Translations under genes and position numbers: made by a program
Assembly (NCBI RefSeq): GCF_900094595.1
Contig: NZ_FMAD01000004.1
Coordinates: 124,001 to 188,000, forward strand
DNA length: 64,000 nucleotides
Source: Cupriavidus alkaliphilus
Lineage (GTDB): Bacteria; Pseudomonadota; Gammaproteobacteria; Burkholderiales; Burkholderiaceae
Direction of reading: 5' to 3'
In this document: positions 33,730 to 43,911 of the stretch, one piece after another
How positions within the stretch are numbered: the stretch's first letter is position 1
How the letters are laid out: the number at the start of each line of letters is the position of its first letter
The notes under the pieces: generated by a model
Databases searched by the model: none
The model's input: only the letters and a program-made list of their open reading frames with translations
Told to the model about the DNA's origin: nothing

Positions 33730-36431
33730 GCCCGCCGCGCGGCGCGCGCCGGCCCGCGATCGATCCGGCGCCCACCCCAGCCCCATTGACCGTTGCCCAG
33801 GGCATGCAGGCGCTGTTCGACGCGCGCGGCTGGCAGCCCTTCGCCTTCCAGCGCGAAGTCTGGACCGCGATCGCGCGCGGCCAGAGCGGACTGCTGCATG
33901 CCACCACCGGCACCGGCAAGACCTATGCGGCGTGGCTCGGCGCGCTGATGGCATTCGCCACGCCGCGCGCGGCGCCGTCGCACGACAAGCCCGCGCCGCC
34001 GCTGACCGTGCTGTGGCTGACGCCGATGCGCGCGCTGGCGGCCGACACCACGCGCGCGCTGCAGGCGCCGCTGGCCGAGCTCGACCTCGACTGGACCGTC
34101 GCGCTGCGCACCGGCGACACCGGCAGCGCCGAGCGCGCGGCGCAGCAGCGGCGCTTGCCGACCGCACTGGTGACCACGCCCGAAAGCCTGACGCTGATGC
34201 TGACCCGCGCCGACGCGCACGACACCCTGCGGCGCGTGCGCATGGTGGTGGTCGACGAATGGCACGAGCTGCTCGGCAACAAGCGCGGCGTGCAGGTGCA
34301 GCTGGCACTGGCACGGCTGCGGCAATGGCAGCCCGCGCTGATGGTGTGGGGGTTGTCGGCCACGCTCGGCAACCTGCCGCACGCGGCCGAGGTGCTGCTG
34401 AGCGGCGTGCCCGGCGAGCGGCGCACGCTGGTGCACGGCCATACGCCGAAGACCCTGGTGATCGACACGCTGCTGCCCGACAACGCCAGCCGCTTTCCGT
34501 TTGCCGGCCACCTGGGCCTGTCGATGCTGCCCCACGTGGTGGAAGAACTGGCGCACGGCGGCACCACGCTGGTGTTCCTCAATACCCGCTCGCAGGCCGA
34601 GCTGTGGTACCAGGCGCTGCTCGACGCGCGCCCGGAGTGGGCGGGCGAGATCGCCCTGCACCACGGCTCGCTCGACCGCGCGGTGCGCGAATGGGTCGAG
34701 CTGAACCTCAAGAACGGCGCGCTGCGCGCGGTGGTGTGCACCTCCAGCCTGGACCTTGGCGTCGATTTCCTGCCGGTGGAGCGCGTGCTGCAGGTCGGAT
34801 CGCCCAAGGGGGTGGCGCGCCTGCTGCAGCGCGCGGGGCGTTCCGGCCATGCGCCGGGCCGCGCCTCGCGCGTGACGGTGGTGCCCACGCACAGCCTGGA
34901 ACTGGTCGAGGCCGTGGCCGCGCGGCATGCGGTGCAGGCAGGACGGATCGAGGCGCGCGAGTCGCCCGACAAACCGCTCGACGTGCTGGTGCAGCACCTG
35001 GTGACGGTGGCGCTGGGCGGCGGCTTCCGGCCCGAAGCGTTGCTGGCCGAGGTGCGCTCCGCCTGGGCCTACCGCGGCCTGAGCGGCGAGGAATGGCAGT
35101 GGTGCCTGGACTTCGTGCGCCAGGGCGGGGCCACGCTGTCGGCATACCCGGACTTCCGCCGCGCGGTGCCCGACGACGAAGGCGTCTGGCGCGTGCCGGA
35201 CGCGGGGCTGGCACGGCGCCACCGCATGAGCGTGGGCACCATCGTCAGCGATGCCACCATGCAGGTGCGCTACTGGAGCCGCGCGGGCACCGGCGGCGCC
35301 TCGCTGGGCTCGGTGGAAGAAGGCTTTATCGCGCGGCTGGCGCCCGACGACTGCTTCCTGTTCGGCGGCCGGCTGCTGGAGCTGGTACGCGTGCAGGAGA
35401 TGACCGCGTTCGTGCGCCGCGCCACCGGCAGGCGCCCGGTGGTGCCGCGCTGGAACGGCGGCAAGATGCCGATGTCGACCGAACTGGCCGAGGCCGTGAT
35501 CGACACGCTCGCCGCCGCCGCGGTGGGCCGGCTGGATCCGCGCGACACCCCCGAGCTGCCGCTGATCCAGCCGCTGGTGGACCTGCAGGCGCAGTGGTCC
35601 GCGCTGCCCTCGCGCCATACCCTGCTCGCCGAATCGCTGCATTCGCGCGAGGGCTGGCACCTGTTCCTCTATCCGTTCGCCGGGCGCTCGGTCCATCTTG
35701 GCCTGGGCAGCCTGCTGGCATGGCGGCTGGGACAACAGGTGCCGGCCACGTTCTCGGTGGCGGTCAACGACTACGGGCTGGAACTGCTGGCGTCGGCGCC
35801 AGTGGACTGGGGCCGCTGGCTGCCGCAGGTATTGGCCGACGAGCGCCGGCGCGACCTGGCCGCCGACGTGCTGGGCAGCCTGAATGCGGGCGAACTGTCG
35901 TTGCGGCGTTTTCGCGAGATTGCCCGCATCGCGGGGCTGATCTTCCAGGGCTACCCCGGCGCGCCCAAGAGCGCGCGCCAGCTGCAGGCGTCGTCCAGCC
36001 TGTTCTACGAGGTCTTCCGCAAGCACGACCCCGGCAACCTGCTGCTGGGCCAGGCCGAACGCGAAGTGCTGATGCAGGAGCTGGACGCGCACCGGCTCGC
36101 CGCGACGCTGGAGCGCCTGTCCGCGCTGAAGCTGGACCTGCACGCGCTGAAGCGGCCCACGCCGCTGTCGTTCCCGCTGGTGGTCGAATTCCTGCGCGAG
36201 AAGCTCAGCACCGAAAAGCTCGCCGACCGCATCGCACGGATGCTGGCCGACCTGGAACTGGCGGCCGGGCCCGAGCCCGGCGAAGCCGCCGGCATGCCGG
36301 CCGAGATCATGGCCGATGCCGTGGCCGAAGCCGCGCGCTTCGGCATGGCCGACCATGCCGGCCCGTCGGCCCGCACCGCGCGCCGGCCGCGGCGCCCGCG
36401 CAAGCCGTCGAAGCCGTTGCCGCTGCTATGA
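33726..36431 (+). CDS. Ligase-associated DEXH-box helicase (Lhr-core type)
   Basis: A 901-residue superfamily 2 DNA helicase. Walker A is ATTGTGKT (59-66), motif II DEWH lies near residue 176, and motifs III (GLSATLGN), V ([11 protein letters not shown]) and VI (QRAGRSGH) are in order, followed by the winged-helix and Lhr-specific core domains. It moves 3' to 5' on DNA in characterised relatives and works with the neighbouring nuclease, ligase and phosphoesterase in damage response. Start ATG overlaps the ligase stop. The 20 residues before the core are proline-rich and basic. Confidence 0.93.
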   Translation: MSPPRGARRPAIDPAPTPAPLTVAQGMQALFDARGWQPFAFQREVWTAIARGQSGLLHATTGTGKTYAAWLGALMAFATPRAAPSHDKPAPPLTVLWLTPMRALAADTTRALQAPLAELDLDWTVALRTGDTGSAERAAQQRRLPTALVTTPESLTLMLTRADAHDTLRRVRMVVVDEWHELLGNKRGVQVQLALARLRQWQPALMVWGLSATLGNLPHAAEVLLSGVPGERRTLVHGHTPKTLVIDTLLPDNASRFPFAGHLGLSMLPHVVEELAHGGTTLVFLNTRSQAELWYQALLDARPEWAGEIALHHGSLDRAVREWVELNLKNGALRAVVCTSSLDLGVDFLPVERVLQVGSPKGVARLLQRAGRSGHAPGRASRVTVVPTHSLELVEAVAARHAVQAGRIEARESPDKPLDVLVQHLVTVALGGGFRPEALLAEVRSAWAYRGLSGEEWQWCLDFVRQGGATLSAYPDFRRAVPDDEGVWRVPDAGLARRHRMSVGTIVSDATMQVRYWSRAGTGGASLGSVEEGFIARLAPDDCFLFGGRLLELVRVQEMTAFVRRATGRRPVVPRWNGGKMPMSTELAEAVIDTLAAAAVGRLDPRDTPELPLIQPLVDLQAQWSALPSRHTLLAESLHSREGWHLFLYPFAGRSVHLGLGSLLAWRLGQQVPATFSVAVNDYGLELLASAPVDWGRWLPQVLADERRRDLAADVLGSLNAGELSLRRFREIARIAGLIFQGYPGAPKSARQLQASSSLFYEVFRKHDPGNLLLGQAEREVLMQELDAHRLAATLERLSALKLDLHALKRPTPLSFPLVVEFLREKLSTEKLADRIARMLADLELAAGPEPGEAAGMPAEIMADAVAEAARFGMADHAGPSARTARRPRRPRKPSKPLPLL

Positions 36432-37135
36432 ATCCCGACGCCCGCACTTTGGAGCAGGGTGGCGCGATGGCGGTGGCGGCCGCCGGCGAGACCCTGTGGC
36501 TGCTGCCCGAACACGCGCTGTGGTGGCCGGCGGCCGGCATGCTGATGGTGGCCGACGTCCACTTCGGCAAGGCCGCGGCGTTCCGCGCGCTGGGGCAGCC
36601 GGTGCCGCACGGCACCACCGGCGACAACCTGTCAGTCCTGACCCGTCTGGTGCGGCAACTGCCGGTCGATGAACTGGTATTCCTCGGCGACTTCCTGCAC
36701 GCGCGCGCCTCGCGCACGCCAGCGGTGCTGCAGGCCTTGTACGACTGGCGCCAGGACCTGCCCGCGCCGTTGCGCTGCACGCTGGTGCGCGGCAACCACG
36801 ACGCGCGCGCGGGTGATCCGCCCGCGTCGCTTGGCATTGCCGTGGTGTCCGAGCCCGCGCTGGCGGGCCCGTTCGCGCTCTGCCATATGCCCGGCACCTC
36901 GCCGCTGGGCTATGTGCTGGCGGGCCACCTGCATCCGGCCTGCCGCCTGCGCGGCAGCGGCGCCGACAGCCTGCGCCTGCCCTGCTTCCTGTTCGGGCCG
37001 CGCGGTGCCATCCTGCCTGCGTTCGGCGCCTTCACCGGCCATGCCACGGTGCGGCCGCAGGCCGACGAGCGCGCCTATGTGGTCGGCGGCGGCAGGGTCT
37101 GGCCGGTGGGCCCGGCGCGTCAGAACAGCGTATAG
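36428..37135 (+). CDS. pdeM: Ligase-associated metallophosphoesterase PdeM
   Basis: A 235-residue calcineurin-like phosphoesterase. The metal-binding motifs are complete: VADVHFG, GDFLHAR, RGNHD and AGHLHP. This small phosphoesterase is the regular fourth member of the Lhr-ligase-exonuclease operon. Overlaps the helicase stop by 4 bases; its last 16 bases overlap the convergent SDR gene. Confidence 0.9.
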   Translation: MNPDARTLEQGGAMAVAAAGETLWLLPEHALWWPAAGMLMVADVHFGKAAAFRALGQPVPHGTTGDNLSVLTRLVRQLPVDELVFLGDFLHARASRTPAVLQALYDWRQDLPAPLRCTLVRGNHDARAGDPPASLGIAVVSEPALAGPFALCHMPGTSPLGYVLAGHLHPACRLRGSGADSLRLPCFLFGPRGAILPAFGAFTGHATVRPQADERAYVVGGGRVWPVGPARQNSV

Positions 37136-37893
37136 CCGCCGTCGATGACGAAGGTATCGCCGGTGTGGTAGGCCGAGGCCGGGCTCATCAGGTAGACCGC
37201 GATGCCGGCGAAGTCGCTGCCCTCGCCCCAGCGGCGCATCGGCACGCGCTTGTGCACCATCTCCTGGAAGGCATCGTTGCCCTGCGCCGCGCTGGTCATC
37301 TCGGTCTTGATCCAGCCCGGCAGGATCGAATGGGCGCGGATGCCCTTGCGCGCATACTCGACCGCGAGCCCGCGCATCATCGAGATCACGCCGCCCTTGG
37401 TGGCGGCGTAGTGCTCGGCGCGCGGCGCGCCTTCGATGGCGGCGACCGAGGCCGTGCTGCACAGCACGCCGCCGTCGCCCTGCGCCAGCATCTGCCGCAC
37501 CGCCGCGCGCAGCGTAAAGAAAGCGCCGTCGAGGTTGACGCGCAGGGTCCGGCGCCAGGCTTCGGTCTCGAGCTGGTCAAACGGTGCCTTGCTGCCGCTG
37601 CCGACGCCGGCGTTGGCAAAGCAGCCGTCGATGCGGCCGAGCGCCGCCGCGGTGCGCGCCATCGCGGCGTCGACCGCCTGCTCGTCGCCCACATCGCAAA
37701 GCTCCGTATGCACCTTGCGCCCGTGCCGGCCCAGCCGGTCCGCCGCGGCGGCGTTCTTGTCCGCGCTGGTGCCCCAGATCGCGATATCGGCACCGGCCGC
37801 GGCCAGCCCTTCGGCAATGCCCAGGCCGATGCCGCCATTACCGCCGGTCACCAGTGCCACCTTGCCGGTCAGGTCGAACGGATGCGTGCTCAT
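37120..37893 (-). CDS. SDR-family oxidoreductase
   Basis: A 257-residue classical short-chain dehydrogenase. Cofactor motif TGGNGGIG near the N-terminus, NAGVG, catalytic Ser in CSTASVAA, and YAATKGG catalytic Tyr/Lys; C-terminal IDGGYTLF is typical of FabG-like members. ATG at 37893 has GAGGAGA upstream. Stands alone and converges on the repair operon with a 16-base overlap. Substrate unknown. Confidence 0.88.
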   Translation of the reverse strand: MSTHPFDLTGKVALVTGGNGGIGLGIAEGLAAAGADIAIWGTSADKNAAAADRLGRHGRKVHTELCDVGDEQAVDAAMARTAAALGRIDGCFANAGVGSGSKAPFDQLETEAWRRTLRVNLDGAFFTLRAAVRQMLAQGDGGVLCSTASVAAIEGAPRAEHYAATKGGVISMMRGLAVEYARKGIRAHSILPGWIKTEMTSAAQGNDAFQEMVHKRVPMRRWGEGSDFAGIAVYLMSPASAYHTGDTFVIDGGYTLF

Positions 37894-38121
37894 GTCTGTC
37901 TCCTCGGATGGTTTGTCGCTGTCTTGGCAGGACATTGTTGGCAGGACACGCGCGAAGGCTCGTCGTCGGAACAGATGAAATTTGCTCTGCGGAAAGAAAA
38001 CAGGAAAGCGGGCGTGGCGCTGCCACGCCGCACTGCAGCAAGGGCATCATGCGATGCCCGCGGTACGCGCATGCCCCGACGGCCGTGCCGTGGCGCTGCG
38101 CGGTACGCTACGCGATGTGGC

Positions 38122-38193
38122 CTAGCGCAAGCCGAAGAAGCTGAGTACCGCGAGAATGATGACTACGGCTCCAACAAGCCAGACGATATTCAT
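38122..38193 (-). CDS. 23-residue single-pass membrane peptide
   Basis: A tiny ORF: ATG at 38193, stop TAG at 38122, with AAGGAG 8 bases before the start. The peptide begins MNIVWLVGAVVIILAV and ends LSFFGLR, one hydrophobic helix with a positive C-terminus. Similar minute membrane proteins are common in Burkholderiales but I cannot name a family. It has its own ribosome site and no overlap with a longer gene, so expression is likely. Confidence 0.6.
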   Translation of the reverse strand: MNIVWLVGAVVIILAVLSFFGLR

Positions 38194-38624
38194 GACAGCT
38201 CTCCTTGTCCCAAAGGTCCCGACGCGGCCTCTACCGACGCCTTGTGGCGGGTGGATGGTCGACCCGGTCACATGACTCTCGGGCCAGCGATATACCCATC
38301 GCTGTCAGGACTTGCCGCAACATTCGTGCCTTGGTTTACCGGTGCCTCGGGCGGCGCATCGGTGGCCGCTCCCGGCCAGCGCACCTACCGCTGGCGCCAC
38401 CAGTCCATGGATTACAAAGACAGCCAGCGCCTTAATTACAAACGCATGACAGGCGCGGCAATGCGTTGTCCAGCGGAGTGGTCCGTCGTGCTGCGCTCCA
38501 TCCTGCGCACCGCAATGCGGGCGCGTCCTTCGGATCGGGCACCCGATGGCGCACCGGGGCCTTGCCCTCGATCGGTCATGAGTGGCGCTATGATGGCCGC
38601 CTCCCCATCCTCTGGTTGCCAGTC
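38194..38624. other. 431-base gap with a repeated ATTACAAA
   Basis: No supportable gene. ATTACAAA occurs at 38411-38418 and 38435-38442, 24 bases apart, about 185 bases before the LysR start, and could be a regulator site. The open frames here have poor codon use. Confidence 0.35.
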
Positions 38625-39554
38625 ATGGACAAGGCCCGGGTCCTCACCCTCTTCCTCGGCGTGGTGCGCGCCGGCAGCTTCCGGCGCGCCGCGGTCGAGG
38701 CCGGGGTCACGCCGCAGGCGGCGAGCAAGGCGGTGCGCACGCTCGAGGCCCATCTGGGCGTGCGCCTGCTGCACCGGACCACGCGCAAGCTCAGCCTGAC
38801 CGAGGAAGGCGCGCGCCTGTTCGAACTGACCGCGCCCGGCATGCGCCAGCTCGACGAAGCGCTCGAGCAGGTCCGCGCCAGCCGCGGCGACGACGACGGG
38901 CTGATCCGCCTGACCGCGCCGCCGTCGCTCGGCAGCCGCGTGCTGGTGCCGCTGGTCAAGGGCTTCCGCGAGCAGCATCCCGGCATCGGCTTCGACGTGG
39001 TGCTGAGCGACCTCTTCACCGACCTGGTCGAAGCCAGGATCGACGTGGGCTTCCGCGTCGGCACCAGCCCCGGCCAGAACCTGGTGGCGCGGCGCCTGTG
39101 CGACCTGCCGCTGGTGATCTGCGCCGCGCCGGAGTACCTGGCGCGGCACGGCGAGCCGGCCACGCTCGACGACCTGCTGCGGCACCAGTGCACCGGCTTC
39201 CGCCGCCCCGCCACCGGCCGCATGGTGCCGTGGGAACTGCAGGTGGACGGCAACCTCGTGTACCAGGAGCTGCCCGCGGTGGCCAGCTTCAACGATGTGG
39301 AAACCGAGGTCGAGGCGGTACGCGCCGGCATCGGCATCGGCCAGCTGCCTGCCTACATGGTCCATGCCGACCTGGTCAGCGGACGGCTCAGCGCAATCCT
39401 GACCGGATACAGCAGCAGCCAGGTCGGGCTGTACATGTACTACCCGCACCGCAGCCAGATGCCGGTGCGGGTCCGGCGCTTCATCGACTTCGTGGTGGCG
39501 GCCTCGCGCGGCGCGGAGCAGTCGTTGTCGCGGCTGGTGGGGGTGGTGGACTGA
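38625..39554 (+). CDS. LysR-family transcriptional regulator
   Basis: A 309-residue LTTR with an N-terminal winged helix (LTLFLGVVRAGSFRRAAVEAGVTPQAASKAVRTLE, split by normal spacing) and a periplasmic-binding-like effector domain (VDVGFRVGTSPGQ, then GIGIGQLPAYMV). ATG at 38625 opens MDKARVLTLF; the upstream frame has no better start. It lies 231 bases before the CoA-thioester operon in the same direction, and may control it or the divergent peptide. Confidence 0.88.
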   Translation: MDKARVLTLFLGVVRAGSFRRAAVEAGVTPQAASKAVRTLEAHLGVRLLHRTTRKLSLTEEGARLFELTAPGMRQLDEALEQVRASRGDDDGLIRLTAPPSLGSRVLVPLVKGFREQHPGIGFDVVLSDLFTDLVEARIDVGFRVGTSPGQNLVARRLCDLPLVICAAPEYLARHGEPATLDDLLRHQCTGFRRPATGRMVPWELQVDGNLVYQELPAVASFNDVETEVEAVRAGIGIGQLPAYMVHADLVSGRLSAILTGYSSSQVGLYMYYPHRSQMPVRVRRFIDFVVAASRGAEQSLSRLVGVVD

Positions 39555-39785
39555 GACACCCGTCACCGGCTGGTGCCACGGCGCCAGTAGCCGGCGCGAT
39601 TACCCTCCCGCATGCATCAGGGGCCAGAAACGGCCTGTCGTCCTCCCGGGCCTGACTGCCACGCCCATCCCTCTTTCCGTTGCCTTTCGCTTGACTTTTT
39701 CTCAACCGAAAGCGCCTGAAATATCGTTTGTCGCGCGGCACGCCGGCGACAACCATTACACCAGGCCCAACCGCAGGAGACAGCC

Positions 39786-40139
39786 ATGTCAGACCAGCCC
39801 TATCCGCTCTGGAGCGCGGACCCCGTCCCCCATCTGCTTGCCTCGCGCGAGCGCGCCACCGGCGCCTGGATCTTCCCGGCGCTGCCCGCCGACTCGCCGC
39901 TGGCCGAGAGCTATGAGGCCGTCGCCATCGCTGGCACGGGCACGCTCTACAGCTATACCGTGATCCACCCCGCGCCCAAGACCGGGCAGCCGCCTTACGC
40001 GCTCGGCTATGTCGATTTCGTCGGCCCGGTGCGCATCTTCGGCCGCCTGCAGGGCGCGGCGCGCCCAGTCATCGGCGCGCGCTACGCGCCGCGGCATGAC
40101 GCCGAACTTGGCTATGTGTTCGAAGCCGTCACGGCCTGA
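39786..40139 (+). CDS. OB-fold (DUF35-type) thiolase partner lacking the zinc ribbon
   Basis: A 117-residue protein of the DUF35/OB-fold family that pairs with SCP2-like thiolases and may hold the acyl-CoA. The OB-fold part (GTGTLYSYTVIH..., GYVDFVGPVRIFGRL) is present, but the N-terminal zinc-ribbon cysteines usual in the family are absent; the protein has no cysteine at all. First gene of the seven-gene operon, with a good ribosome site (CAGGAGA) and 30 bases before the thiolase. Confidence 0.75.
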   Translation: MSDQPYPLWSADPVPHLLASRERATGAWIFPALPADSPLAESYEAVAIAGTGTLYSYTVIHPAPKTGQPPYALGYVDFVGPVRIFGRLQGAARPVIGARYAPRHDAELGYVFEAVTA

Positions 40140-40169
40140 ACGATCGCAAGAAGGGAAAAGGTAAGCACC

Positions 40170-41315
40170 ATGCAGGACATCTACATCCACGGCGGCGCGA
40201 TGACGCCGTTCGGCCGCTATCCCGGCGTGCTGGCGCCGGAGCTGGCGCAACAGGCCATCCTGAAGGCACTGGCCGACGCCGACGTGCCGGCCGGCCGCAT
40301 CCAGGCGGTTTACTGCGCCAACGTGCTGGGCGGCATGATCCTCGGCCAGCTCGTCGTGCGCGACCTGGGGCTCAAGGGCATCCCGGTCTACAACGTCGAG
40401 AACGCCTGCGCCAGCGGCGCCACCGGCGTGCACCTGGCGCGGCACGCGCTGCTGGCCGGGCAATACGACACGGTGCTGGTGTTCGGCATCGAGCAGCTCA
40501 CCGCGCTCGGCGGCGGCACCATCCCGCTGCAGCGCAATGACCACAAGACCGAGCTCTATGCCAGATCCGGCATGGTGCTGCCCGCGGTCTACGCGATGCG
40601 GGGCACGCGCTTCCTGTACGAGCGCGACGCGTCGCCCGCCGAGCTAGCGGAAGTGGCGGTCAAGAACCGCTACAACGGCTCGCTCAACCCATATGCGCAG
40701 CAGCGCAAGGCCACCACCGTGGAAGAAGTGCTCGGCTCGCGCATGATCGCCGACCCCCTGACGCTGCTGCAGTGCTGCCCGTCGCAGGTCGATGGCGCCG
40801 CCGCGGTGGTGCTGAGCACGCGCCGCGCAGCGCAGGCGCGTCCGGTCAAGGTACTGTCGTCGGTGGTGGTGTCCGGCCTGCGCGAGGAGGCCGATGACGA
40901 CATCCTCGATGCCGAAATCACCGCGCGTGCCGCGCGCCAGGCCTATGAACAGGCCGGGCTGGGGCCGCAGGACGTCGACGTGGTCGAGCTGCACGACGCC
41001 TTCACCATCGCCGAACTGCTCTACTACGAAGCGCTGGGCCTCGCCTCACAAGGCGAAGCGGTGTCGCTGCTGAAGTCCGGCGCGACCCGGCTGGGCGGCC
41101 GCGTGCCGGTCAACCCCAGTGGCGGCCTGCTGGCCAAGGGTCACCCGCTCGGCGCCACCGGCGTGGCGCAGATGGTGGAGATCCTGTGGCACCTGCAAGG
41201 GCGCGCCGGCGAGCGCCAGGTCGACAACGCGCGCGTGGGCCTGACGCAATGCACCGGCGGCGGCATCGCGGGCGTCGACCACGCCGCGTCTTCCGTCCAC
41301 CTGCTGGGAGTCTGA
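40170..41315 (+). CDS. Thiolase-family protein (SCP2/acetyl-CoA acetyltransferase type)
   Basis: A 381-residue thiolase of the non-canonical SCP2-like group. Nucleophile C80 is in NVENACASGATG, and the C-terminal active-site elements are ELHDAFTIAE, GHPLGATGVAQ and CTGGG. With the preceding OB-fold partner it should cleave a 3-ketoacyl-CoA in the last step of the operon's pathway. Its stop is one base before the SDR start. Confidence 0.88.
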   Translation: MQDIYIHGGAMTPFGRYPGVLAPELAQQAILKALADADVPAGRIQAVYCANVLGGMILGQLVVRDLGLKGIPVYNVENACASGATGVHLARHALLAGQYDTVLVFGIEQLTALGGGTIPLQRNDHKTELYARSGMVLPAVYAMRGTRFLYERDASPAELAEVAVKNRYNGSLNPYAQQRKATTVEEVLGSRMIADPLTLLQCCPSQVDGAAAVVLSTRRAAQARPVKVLSSVVVSGLREEADDDILDAEITARAARQAYEQAGLGPQDVDVVELHDAFTIAELLYYEALGLASQGEAVSLLKSGATRLGGRVPVNPSGGLLAKGHPLGATGVAQMVEILWHLQGRAGERQVDNARVGLTQCTGGGIAGVDHAASSVHLLGV

Positions 41316-41316
41316 A

Positions 41317-42081
41317 ATGAGTACGCAACGATTCGATCCCACCCATGTGGCGGTGGTCACCGGTGCCGCGCGCGGCATCGGCCTGGGTATCGCCACGCAA
41401 CTCGCGCGGCAAGGACTGACCGTGGCGCTGCTGGACCGCGATGGCGGTGCGCTGGACGAGGCCGTCGGCACGCTCGCCGCCGCAGGGCTGAATGCCTTTG
41501 GCGCCACCGCCGACCTGACCGATTCCGCCGCGGTCAACGACGCCTTTGCGCAAGTCGCGGCACGCGCCGGCCGCGTCGACTACCTCGTCAACAACGCGGG
41601 GGCCGTGCGCGACATGCGCTTCCTGAAGATGAGCGACGACGACTGGGACCTGGTCATCGATACCAACCTGCGCTCGCAGTTCCTGTGCTGCCGCGCGGCG
41701 CTGCCCGGCATGGTCGGGCGTGGCTACGGGCGCGTGGTCAATATCTCGTCGCGGGCCTGGCTGGGCGGCTTCGGACAGGCCAACTACTCCGCGGCCAAGG
41801 GTGGCGTGGTCAGCCTGACGCGCTCGCTGGCGATCGAGTTCGCGGCCAAGGGCATCACCGTCAACGCGGTCGCGCCCGGCATTGTCGATACGCCGCTGTT
41901 CCGCGGCTTTGCGCCGGAGGTGCAGGCGCGGTTGCAGAAATCGGTGCCGGTGCAGCGTATCGGCACCGCTGACGATATCGCCAATGCGGTCAGCTTCTTC
42001 CTCGACCCGCAGTCGTCGTACGTGACCGGCCAGACGCTCTACGTCTGCGGCGGGCGCAGCCTGTCGTCGCCCAGCGTGTAA
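41317..42081 (+). CDS. SDR-family 3-hydroxyacyl-CoA dehydrogenase-like enzyme
   Basis: A 254-residue classical SDR: cofactor motif TGAARGIGLG, NNAG, NISSRAWLGG with catalytic Ser, and YSAAKGG. FabG-like C-terminus (YVCGGRSL). Between thiolase and enoyl-CoA hydratase genes, so oxidation of a 3-hydroxyacyl-CoA to the ketoacyl-CoA is the likely job. Confidence 0.88.
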   Translation: MSTQRFDPTHVAVVTGAARGIGLGIATQLARQGLTVALLDRDGGALDEAVGTLAAAGLNAFGATADLTDSAAVNDAFAQVAARAGRVDYLVNNAGAVRDMRFLKMSDDDWDLVIDTNLRSQFLCCRAALPGMVGRGYGRVVNISSRAWLGGFGQANYSAAKGGVVSLTRSLAIEFAAKGITVNAVAPGIVDTPLFRGFAPEVQARLQKSVPVQRIGTADDIANAVSFFLDPQSSYVTGQTLYVCGGRSLSSPSV

Positions 42082-42091
42082 GGAGGCCATC

Positions 42092-42895
42092 ATGACCATC
42101 CAACGCCATATCGAAGGCGCGGTCGCGGTGCTGACCATCGACCGGCCCGACGCGCTCAATGCGCTCGACGTGACCACGCTGCGCGAACTGCGCGCGCACC
42201 TGGCCGAGGTGCGCGACCGCGACGACCTGCGCGTCGCGGTGCTGACCGGCGCCGGCACGCGCGCCTTCTGCGCCGGGGCGGACCTGAAGGGCACGCGCAC
42301 CTCATCCGCCACCTACCCCGAGGCGCTGTTCCGCGCGCCGGAGCAGGCCGCGGACCTGGGGCTCTATATCCGGCTGATGGACCTTAGCGACCTCGGCCTC
42401 GGCAAGCCGCTGGTCGCGGCGGTCAACGGACACTGCCTCGGCGCGGGGCTGGAGATCGCGCTGCAGTGCGACTTGCGGATTGCGTCGACGCAGGCCACCT
42501 TCGGCCTGCCCGAAGTCGCGGTCGGCTCGATCCCGGCGGTGTCCGGCCTGCACCGGCTGCTCAAGGCCGTGCCCGCGGCGCATGCGATGCAGATGGTGCT
42601 GACCGGCGAACGCATCGATGCCGCGCACGCCGCGCGCATCGGCCTGGTCACCGAGACCATGGCGCCCGACGCCTTGCCCGGCCGCGCGCTGGCGCTGGCC
42701 GTGCGCATCGCCGCCAACGCGCCGCTCGCGGTGCAGGCGGTCAGGAAGCTGTCGCGCCAGACCAGCCACCTCAGCGAAACCGACGCGCAGCAGCTCACCG
42801 AACTCTACTGGGGCGTGCTGCGCGACACCGCCGACCGCGTTGAAGGCCGCCAGGCCTTCGCCGAAAAGCGCCAGCCCCACTACACAGGCCGCTGA
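42092..42895 (+). CDS. Enoyl-CoA hydratase/isomerase (crotonase) family protein
   Basis: A 267-residue crotonase. The oxyanion-hole segment is AFCAGADLKG, and both catalytic glutamates of hydratases can be placed, in GAGLEIALQCD and GLPEVAVGS. Probably hydrates an enoyl-CoA before the SDR and thiolase steps of this operon. Ribosome site AAGGAGG and a 10-base gap after the SDR. Confidence 0.9.
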   Translation: MTIQRHIEGAVAVLTIDRPDALNALDVTTLRELRAHLAEVRDRDDLRVAVLTGAGTRAFCAGADLKGTRTSSATYPEALFRAPEQAADLGLYIRLMDLSDLGLGKPLVAAVNGHCLGAGLEIALQCDLRIASTQATFGLPEVAVGSIPAVSGLHRLLKAVPAAHAMQMVLTGERIDAAHAARIGLVTETMAPDALPGRALALAVRIAANAPLAVQAVRKLSRQTSHLSETDAQQLTELYWGVLRDTADRVEGRQAFAEKRQPHYTGR

Positions 42896-42927
42896 GCGGC
42901 CCGACAACAACCACGCAGGAGACAACC

Positions 42928-43911
42928 ATGGCAGAAATCCTTCGAATCATGCGCGCGGCAATGGCCGGCGTGCTGGCAGCCACCGCGCTGGGCGCGGCAG
43001 CACAGTCACCCTATCCCACGCAGAAGCCGATCACGCTGGTCGTGCCGTTCGCGCCGGGCGGTGGCAACGACATCCTGGCACGCGCCATCGCGCCGAAGAT
43101 GGGCCAGCTGCTGGGCCAGACCATCGTGATCGAGAACAAGCCCGGCGCCGGCGGCAACCTGGGCGCCGATTACGTGGCGCATGCCGCGGCGGATGGCTAT
43201 ACGCTGGTAATCGCGTCGAGCCAGATCACGATGAACCCGTTCCTCGGCATGAAGGTCCCGTTCCAGGTCGAGCGCGACTTCGAGCCGGTCGGCCGGATCG
43301 CGTCGGTACCGATCATGCTGGTTGCCAATCCCGACCAACCCTTCCGCACGCTGCAGGAATTCATCCAGTACACCCGCGCCAACCCGGGCAAGCTCAGCTA
43401 CAGCAGCCCGGGACCCGGCACCCCGCAGCACCTGGCGGGCGAGGTCTTCGCCAAGCTGAACAAGACCGAGCTGCTGCACGTGCCTTACCGCGGCACCGGC
43501 CCGTCGATCAGCGACCTGATGGGCGGCCAGGTGCAGATCTCGTTCGCCACCTTTGCTTCGTCGATCCAGTTCGTGCGCGCCGGCAAGCTGCGCGCGCTCG
43601 GCATCGCCGGCAAGAAGCGCAGCGCGCTGATGCCAGACCTGCCGACCTTTGCCGAAGCCGGCATCGTTGGCTACGACGCGGAGCTCTGGTACAGCCTGCT
43701 GGCGCCGGCACGCACGCCCAGGGCCGTGGTCGACAAGGTCAACGCCGCACTGGTGGCTGCGCTGAAGTCGCCCGACGTTGCCGTGCAGCTGGCAAAGCAG
43801 GGCTTCGAGCCGCAGGCCTCCACGCCGGACGAACTGAAGGCGTATATCGGCAAGGAGATGTCGCGCTGGCAGCGCGTGATCCAGGACAACAACATCAAGG
43901 TGGCGCTGTGA
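42928..43911 (+). CDS. Bug/TctC-family periplasmic solute-binding protein
   Basis: A 327-residue tripartite tricarboxylate transporter receptor. A signal peptide is visible (ATALGAAAQS, cleavage about residue 26), then YPTQKPITLVVPFAPGGGNDILAR and GAGGNLGADYVA, hallmarks of Bug proteins in Cupriavidus and Bordetella. No TctA/TctB membrane genes are nearby, as is usual for orphan Bug genes. Likely binds the carboxylate degraded by the surrounding enzymes. Confidence 0.92.
   Translation: MAEILRIMRAAMAGVLAATALGAAAQSPYPTQKPITLVVPFAPGGGNDILARAIAPKMGQLLGQTIVIENKPGAGGNLGADYVAHAAADGYTLVIASSQITMNPFLGMKVPFQVERDFEPVGRIASVPIMLVANPDQPFRTLQEFIQYTRANPGKLSYSSPGPGTPQHLAGEVFAKLNKTELLHVPYRGTGPSISDLMGGQVQISFATFASSIQFVRAGKLRALGIAGKKRSALMPDLPTFAEAGIVGYDAELWYSLLAPARTPRAVVDKVNAALVAALKSPDVAVQLAKQGFEPQASTPDELKAYIGKEMSRWQRVIQDNNIKVAL

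Noticed and set aside
33447-36356. A 969-codon minus-strand frame across the Lhr-like helicase
   Set aside because: Antisense shadow with low-complexity H/R/Q/A-rich translation; the plus-strand helicase has all motifs.
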